From: Apostichopus japonicus
Lineage: Eukaryota; Echinodermata; Holothuroidea; Aspidochirotida; Stichopodidae
Length of the DNA: 64,000 nucleotides
Assembly: GCF_037975245.1 (NCBI RefSeq)
Contig: NC_092564.1
Coordinates: 8,405,984-8,469,983 of the forward strand
Direction: 5' to 3'
Under the pieces are notes generated by a model. The model made no database searches and had not been told where the DNA came from. It was given only the letters and a program-made list of their open reading frames with translations. How positions within the stretch are numbered: the stretch's first letter is position 1; each line of letters starts with the position of its first letter. A program made the position numbers and the translations under genes. Positions 62,301-64,000 of this stretch are shown piece after piece.

Positions 62301-64000
62301 TGTTGGCGCAGGTCCTTTGGTGAACTCCATGCACACATAGCTGAAATCGTTGCATCCTACGGCAGCAATGTCAAAGTTAGCAGTCCCGTCTTCAATGTTC
62401 AACGGCCGAAATCCAACAGTGCTTAACGAAGCTTCTATGGCATTCAGTGTCTGAGGGACATAGTTAAACTTCTCCCCAGACCCATCTTCATTTCTACTTC
62501 CAAACATACCAAGTCGCCATAGATTGTTTCCAGCCATATCTCTTGACCTTGCATGGAAGCTGACATCAGCTGTAATTGTTAGTGGATTTGTGATACCTGC
62601 TATGACATCGACTCCTTCGGAATTCCAAACTAGTCCTCGGACAATAACACCTGTGGATGATAGATGAATCGATACAGATGATTATATTATATTGATCCAA
62701 CTGCTAGACATTAATTCAGTTAATTATCTGTATTTATGCTTGATTTTACATGTAATTACCAATTAATTTTTCCCTGATGATGCCTTTATTTAAAATGCAA
62801 CTTGCATAAACAGAATGTTTTGTCCTAATTTTTGTTGTAAGAAACAAACTTGGCATCTAATAATTCCTTGCAACAAATATTCTTCCCAATTATTATTCCA
62901 TCTCTCATCACCTCCGATGATCACATTCAAAAATCAATTATGCAAGTGAAATATATCTTCTAAATCATAGTGTACAGGTCAAATTCTTGGAAATCTTGTA
63001 AATAACAAATAATTAATTCCTCAATTCTGAAGAAAAAAAAATATATATAACAAGTATTTTAGTCAAATAACCTCACTTGGAGATGAGTAAAACTGAAAAA
63101 AGTCTATCAATGATTGAACAGTTGATGACCTAATCAGCAATTTACAAAATTTGGGAGGCTTGGGGGATGTGTTCCACATTTATTCTATGTTGGTTATCCA
63201 GCCTGGGGTAGGTATTGTGAGAATATTTCAATGGTTACTTTACACATCAAGCTTAGACATGGTGACTATATTGTCTTGACAAGTATTTACTCTTTCTGCC
63301 ATTCACTATCCTTCCACAGGAAGCTTTAGAGGTCAATTATTCAGTAATGACAAGCTATCCTCTCCTTTACTTTATTATGAAGAAAAATTAATACAACAAG
63401 AAATGTTTTCTGTCAACAATGTGATAATCCCACGATGAGTCAAAAGAGGTAGGAAATGTCTCTCGGAAGGAGATAATCATGCCTAGACCAATTGATCGTG
63501 ACTTCAGGAGGAGGATGATGAAAGACACATCCCTGACAACGTAACCAAACCACTTGACTTTTCCCATGTGCTTTTCATTTTGGATGCCAAGGTTTTTTGG
63601 ATTTCGTTGAATAGCTTAAGTAGAGTAGCAAGATATTGGTGAATAAAACAGATCTTATGGGTCTCACAGGTACAAGTATTTAGACTTCTTAGATGAAACT
63701 CAAGAATAGGCCATCTGATAGTCACCGCATGCAACATTTTCATAAATAAAATGCTATCTTGTTTTGAAGACTGAACTATTTTTATAATCATTTTGTGAAT
63801 TTTCAACTTCACATTGCTATGGCAACAAGTGTGATGGATGGGATTTAATTTCTGTTTACAATTCGATGTTCTCCTAACAGGACATGTTCTCTCCCCTCCC
63901 ACCTCCTGACCCCAATCCCTTCAGCATGAAACTGATAGCTAGAAGATAGTTCTCACCTGAACAGGTAGTTAGCATGACACAATCCTGGTAAGTGGTGGTC
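29238..64000 (-). CDS. Gene U: SURF-containing fibrillar procollagen alpha chain (2-alpha-like), 5' end outside window
   Basis: This gene encodes a secreted fibril-forming procollagen chain, read on the minus strand from the right edge to the stop at 29238-29240. Domains in order are 16 SURF modules, a short interrupted minor helix, an N-telopeptide, 338 uninterrupted Gly-X-Y triplets, a C-telopeptide and a fibrillar C-propeptide (COLFI). My exon model gives about 3,500 residues in the window. SURF exons join in phase 1 and helix exons in phase 0. The C-propeptide lacks the second of the eight canonical cysteines, as in vertebrate alpha-2(I), which suggests a heterotrimer partner. SURF modules are known from sea urchin 2-alpha and 5-alpha chains; which of the two is orthologous I cannot decide. 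One junction, between 52517 and 51696, is unresolved. The signal peptide and any VWC domain must lie beyond position 64000. Confidence 0.95.
29929..30165 (-). CDS. Gene U C-propeptide exon with FLRLLS core
   Basis: This exon is 237 nt, phase 0 on both sides. It encodes [12 protein letters not shown], the conserved QLVFLRLLS helix and VTFYCRNVA, and ends ILENTCQ. Cysteines in YCRN and TCQ correspond to the intrachain pairs of COLFI. A possible N-glycosylation site (NAT) lies at its start. The vertebrate glycosylation site before YxCxN is replaced by KQSVT. Confidence 0.96.
30461..30564 (-). CDS. Gene U C-propeptide exon with calcium-binding loop
   Basis: This 104-nt exon enters in phase 1 and leaves in phase 0. 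It encodes [20 protein letters not shown] and then [23 protein letters not shown] matches the calcium-binding DPNxGCxxD loop of fibrillar C-propeptides. Three conserved cysteines are present. Confidence 0.96.
30944..31115 (-). CDS. Gene U C-propeptide start with C-proteinase site
   Basis: This 172-nt exon, phase 0 to phase 1, begins YGDDANVD. With the preceding PYY this forms a procollagen C-proteinase (BMP-1/tolloid) site, cleavage expected between Gly and Asp, like RA-DDAN in alpha-1(I). A coiled-coil-like [13 protein letters not shown] follows, then [15 protein letters not shown]. The first canonical cysteine is present and the second is replaced (LDH where alpha-1 has MCH). Confidence 0.95.
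31571..31642 (-). CDS. Gene U C-telopeptide exon
   Basis: This 72-nt exon, phase 0, encodes 24 residues, [20 protein letters not shown] followed by SPYY. It links the helix to the C-propeptide and carries one lysine, the expected cross-linking residue of a fibrillar C-telopeptide. Confidence 0.93.
31895..31912 (-). CDS. Gene U last helical exon, 18 nt
   Basis: A very small phase-0 exon encoding GPPGTV. It has an AATAG acceptor and a GTAAGT donor. With it the helix counts 338 triplets. Confidence 0.85.
32399..36629 (-). CDS. Gene U triple helix, C-terminal third (9 exons)
   Basis: Exons at 32399-32470 (72 nt), 32996-33067 (72), 33571-33624 (54), 34303-34356 (54), 34690-34743 (54), 35258-35365 (108), 35595-35702 (108) and 36522-36629 (108), continuing at 37089-37142 (54). 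Each starts with Gly and is phase 0 with GT-AG borders. Exon 34303 begins GAKGHQG, the counterpart of the vertebrate GIKGHR cross-link site. The last two (72 and 72) plus the 18-nt exon add to 162 nt, three times 54, so only intron positions have slid here. Confidence 0.95.
36262..36510 (+). mobile_element. tRNA-derived SINE
   Basis: The head carries an A-box TTAGCTCAGTGGTTAACACC and a B-box GTTTCGAGTC at 36262-36325. A body of about 180 bp follows, ending with a small hairpin cctgcttgcagg and an atac-rich tail. It lies in an intron of gene U on the opposite strand. Confidence 0.7.
37089..43758 (-). CDS. Gene U triple helix, middle part (16 exons)
   Basis: Exons at 37089-37142, 37798-37851, 38163-38270, 38717-38770, 39197-39304, 39628-39735, 40220-40327, 40714-40767, 41146-41199, 41505-41612, 42091-42189, 42543-42641, 43009-43116 and 43651-43758. 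Lengths are 54, 99 or 108 nt, the ancestral 54-based series of fibrillar collagen genes. All are unbroken Gly-X-Y without imperfections; charged triplets such as GER, GDR and GEK are frequent. Introns are 0.2-0.6 kb. Confidence 0.96.
37436..37491 (+). repeat. tRNA-derived SINE head or tRNA pseudogene
   Basis: The A-box TAGCTCAGATGGGAG and B-box GGTTCGAACTGG enclose an anticodon-arm-like stretch with TGT in the loop. The acceptor stem does not pair, so it is not a functional tRNA. Confidence 0.55.
44269..49827 (-). CDS. Gene U triple helix, N-terminal part (11 exons)
   Basis: Exons at 44269-44313 (45 nt), 44704-44757 (54), 45311-45463 (153), 45885-45938 (54), 46882-46935 (54), 47160-47258 (99), 48153-48206 (54), 48438-48635 (198), 49099-49143 (45) and 49774-49827 (54). 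The 153- and 198-nt exons are multiples of nine and look like fused smaller exons (for example 45+108 or 54+99, and 99+99). Unbroken Gly-X-Y throughout. Confidence 0.96.
44855..44905 (+). repeat. SINE 3' fragment
   Basis: atgcttgcaggaggatctaa and the following acatacatacaatccatac match the end of the SINE at 36262-36510 (tgcttgcaggatgatctaa and its tail). Only the 3' part is present. Confidence 0.6.
45443..45691. repeat. 124-bp tandem duplication covering a collagen exon edge
   Basis: The stretch acctggggctccgagttggc through tttacattg occurs twice, at 45443-45565 and 45568-45691, nearly identical. It copied the 5' end of the 153-nt helix exon (45311-45463) with its acceptor and upstream intron into the intron. 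The few differences suggest it is recent. Confidence 0.88.
45562..45588 (-). pseudogene. Exon fragment created by the duplication (27 nt, probably unused)
   Basis: The copied exon edge reads GQLGAPGAN. It keeps its acceptor and happens to run into a GTAAAG that could act as a donor, giving a 27-nt exon in frame and in Gly-X-Y register. The helix already counts 338 triplets without it, so it is probably skipped. Confidence 0.5.
46150..46757. repeat. Intronic minisatellite, about 35-bp unit
   Basis: About 17-18 copies of actaaagatatacactctaa followed by gaatcatacatacac, with variants aatggtata and copies lacking the tacata part. It lies in the intron between helix exons 45885-45938 and 46882-46935. 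The left edge is the most degenerate. Confidence 0.93.
50044..50565 (-). CDS. Gene U exon: minor helix end, N-telopeptide and first 40 main-helix triplets
   Basis: This exon is 522 nt, phase 0, unusually large for the helical region. It reads [15 protein letters not shown] and more Gly-X-Y, then a non-helical [13 protein letters not shown] segment up to YPQAMMA, then the main helix from [16 protein letters not shown] fits an Ala-Gln procollagen N-proteinase (ADAMTS-2 type) site, and the lysine in QYKGP is a likely telopeptide cross-link residue. Triplets 28-29 are GPKGHR, the counterpart of GMKGHR in alpha-1(I). Confidence 0.95.
50738..51696 (-). CDS. Gene U minor-helix exons (3 exons)
   Basis: Exons at 51631-51696 (66 nt, [18 protein letters not shown] and IGSG), 51233-51280 (48 nt, [16 protein letters not shown]) and 50738-50791 (54 nt, [18 protein letters not shown]). 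They form the short N-propeptide helix, interrupted by the non-collagenous TPVIGSGDLI. The first of them starts in phase 0, which does not match the phase-1 end of the SURF exon at 52517. Confidence 0.9.
51697..52516 (-). other. Intron region containing the missing link exon
   Basis: Apart from the 5-nt candidate I see no coding exon. A strong-looking donor (GTAAGTAA, at 52343-52350 on the minus strand) has no usable acceptor that gives plausible protein. Confidence 0.5.
52082..52086 (-). CDS. Possible 5-nt micro-exon linking SURF array to minor helix
   Basis: The SURF exon ending at 52517 leaves phase 1 while the exon at 51631-51696 needs phase 0, so a linking exon of 3n+2 nt is required. 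ATGTG, preceded by GATCAG and followed by a strong GTGAGTGC donor, is the only candidate I found that fits; it would read VVDVHGLTG. The branch and pyrimidine context is mediocre. A longer exon that I failed to see is equally possible. Confidence 0.25.
52517..53380 (-). CDS. Gene U SURF modules 15 (B) and 16 (A) fused in one exon
   Basis: This 864-nt exon, phase 1 to phase 1, holds two complete modules. Module 15 begins [14 protein letters not shown] and contains [28 protein letters not shown] and DCFNVHCLG. Module 16 begins [14 protein letters not shown] and contains [27 protein letters not shown] and DCEELNCAE, ending RPKPVV. The intron that normally separates modules is absent. Module 16 is the most divergent A copy (no Gly before the first Cys) and borders the minor helix. 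Confidence 0.94.
53652..54086 (-). CDS. Gene U SURF module 14 (A type)
   Basis: This exon is 435 nt, phase 1 to phase 1. It begins [16 protein letters not shown] and contains [37 protein letters not shown] and KCKFQECMR. Confidence 0.95.
54369..54803 (-). CDS. Gene U SURF module 13 (B type)
   Basis: This exon is 435 nt, phase 1 to phase 1. It begins [14 protein letters not shown] and contains [28 protein letters not shown] and the wide terminal pair [11 protein letters not shown] (C-x7-C). Confidence 0.95.
55278..55697 (-). CDS. Gene U SURF module 12 (A type)
   Basis: This exon is 420 nt, phase 1 to phase 1. It begins [14 protein letters not shown] and contains [36 protein letters not shown] and NCQEQDCKG. 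Confidence 0.95.
55950..56387 (-). CDS. Gene U SURF module 11 (B type)
   Basis: This exon is 438 nt, phase 1 to phase 1. It begins [15 protein letters not shown] and contains [35 protein letters not shown] and [13 protein letters not shown] (C-x8-C). Very acidic. A (GAA)n tract at 55921-55939 lies just outside its donor. Confidence 0.95.
56543..56962 (-). CDS. Gene U SURF module 10 (A type)
   Basis: This exon is 420 nt, phase 1 to phase 1. It begins [14 protein letters not shown] and contains [36 protein letters not shown] and [10 protein letters not shown]. Its central sequence is the closest of gene U to the A-type consensus. Confidence 0.95.
57429..57866 (-). CDS. Gene U SURF module 9 (B type)
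   Basis: This exon is 438 nt, phase 1 to phase 1. It begins [15 protein letters not shown] and contains [33 protein letters not shown] and [13 protein letters not shown] (C-x8-C). It resembles module 11 (EAIF start, same length, C-x8-C end), suggesting that the 8-9 and 10-11 dyads share a recent duplication. Confidence 0.95.
58091..58510 (-). CDS. Gene U SURF module 8 (A type)
   Basis: This exon is 420 nt, phase 1 to phase 1. It begins [17 protein letters not shown] and contains [36 protein letters not shown] and [10 protein letters not shown]. Same length as module 10 and similar in sequence. Confidence 0.95.
58704..59117 (-). CDS. Gene U SURF module 7 (B type)
   Basis: This exon is 414 nt, phase 1 to phase 1. 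It begins [17 protein letters not shown] and contains [34 protein letters not shown] and SCQPLTCTG. Confidence 0.94.
59325..59750 (-). CDS. Gene U SURF module 6 (A type)
   Basis: This exon is 426 nt, phase 1 to phase 1. It begins [16 protein letters not shown] and contains [36 protein letters not shown] and [10 protein letters not shown]. Similar to module 4 (LKWEYETP versus LEWDYNTP). Confidence 0.95.
59973..60383 (-). CDS. Gene U SURF module 5 (B type)
   Basis: This exon is 411 nt, phase 1 to phase 1. It begins [15 protein letters not shown] and contains [36 protein letters not shown] and KCSPIGCES. The shortest full module of the array. Confidence 0.94.
60718..61140 (-). CDS. Gene U SURF module 4 (A type)
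   Basis: This exon is 423 nt, phase 1 to phase 1. It begins [17 protein letters not shown] and contains [28 protein letters not shown] and TCKDADCIS. The acceptor is taken at CTACAAAG; an alternative AG 15 nt further in (after GTGACAG) would also keep frame and drop five residues. Confidence 0.92.
61558..61980 (-). CDS. Gene U SURF module 3 (B type)
   Basis: This exon is 423 nt, phase 1 to phase 1. It begins [15 protein letters not shown] and contains [36 protein letters not shown] and TCVPAKCEG. It is the counterpart of gene D modules 3 and 5 (shared QVGVAG..LW, VDQVL) but lies in one exon, without the intron that splits those at Q-VL. Confidence 0.94.
62216..62650 (-). CDS. Gene U SURF module 2 (A type)
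   Basis: This exon is 435 nt, phase 1 to phase 1. It begins [19 protein letters not shown] and contains [36 protein letters not shown] and [10 protein letters not shown]. It is the gene U counterpart of gene D modules 2 and 4 (shared VIAGI/MxNP, CMEFTKG). Confidence 0.95.
62651..63956 (-). other. Gene U intron between SURF modules 1 and 2
   Basis: About 1.3 kb of AT-rich intron. I see no exon or recognisable repeat; the long open frame at 63504-63902 has no SURF motifs and no fitting splice sites. Confidence 0.65.
63957..64000 (-). CDS. Gene U SURF module 1 in window, 3' end of exon only
   Basis: The last 44 nt of an exon are visible, ending in phase 1 before a GTGAGA donor. They encode [14 protein letters not shown]. 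The Cys pair spaced C-x5-C matches only gene D SURF module 1 among the modules seen, so this may be the first SURF module of gene U. The rest lies beyond the window. Confidence 0.8.

Overview
The window is animal nuclear DNA: AT-rich, intron-dense and full of microsatellites, poly-G tracts and transposon debris. The coding content points to an echinoderm. Nearly all recognisable coding sequence is on the minus strand and belongs to fibrillar procollagen-type genes whose N-propeptides are built from SURF modules (sea urchin fibrillar collagen four-cysteine modules of about 140 residues). Such arrays are known from the sea urchin 2-alpha and 5-alpha fibrillar chains. I cannot tell the echinoderm class from the sequence alone.

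Two genes lie head to tail on the minus strand. The upstream gene (gene U, 64000 down to 29238) enters at the right edge within a SURF module. It then has 16 SURF modules in this window (positions 52517-64000), a short interrupted minor helix and N-telopeptide (50406-51696), a main triple helix of exactly 338 Gly-X-Y triplets in 34 exons (31895-50403), a C-telopeptide, a procollagen C-proteinase site and a complete C-propeptide ending at a stop at 29238-29240. The C-propeptide has seven cysteines and lacks the second one of the canonical eight, as in vertebrate alpha-2(I). The downstream gene (gene D, 17550 down past position 1) shows only its 5' part: a candidate TATA promoter, a signal-peptide exon, a von Willebrand factor C exon, then SURF modules 1-6, leaving the window at the left edge. 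Its triple helix, if it has one, lies outside.

The SURF modules alternate between two subtypes, called A and B here, so the array is a string of B-A dyads. In gene D the exon series 420-197-220 nt occurs twice in succession, the trace of a dyad duplication, and its later B modules are split by an extra phase-0 intron that gene U lacks. Module exons are flanked by phase-1 introns; helix exons are phase 0 and start with an intact Gly codon.

The 11.7 kb between the genes (17551-29237) holds no gene I can support. Its right half is layered repeat DNA: a degenerate array of roughly 130-bp units is interrupted by three nested terminal-inverted-repeat elements, each bounded by 8-bp (perfect or near-perfect) target duplications as expected of hAT transposons, and a sibling of the innermost element sits nearby at a different position in a related host repeat. 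Introns carry tRNA-derived SINE pieces, a 35-bp minisatellite and a small tandem duplication that copied the edge of a collagen exon. An unexpected 62-codon open exon ending in a stop (4674-4862) lies in an intron of gene D and may be an alternative terminal exon.
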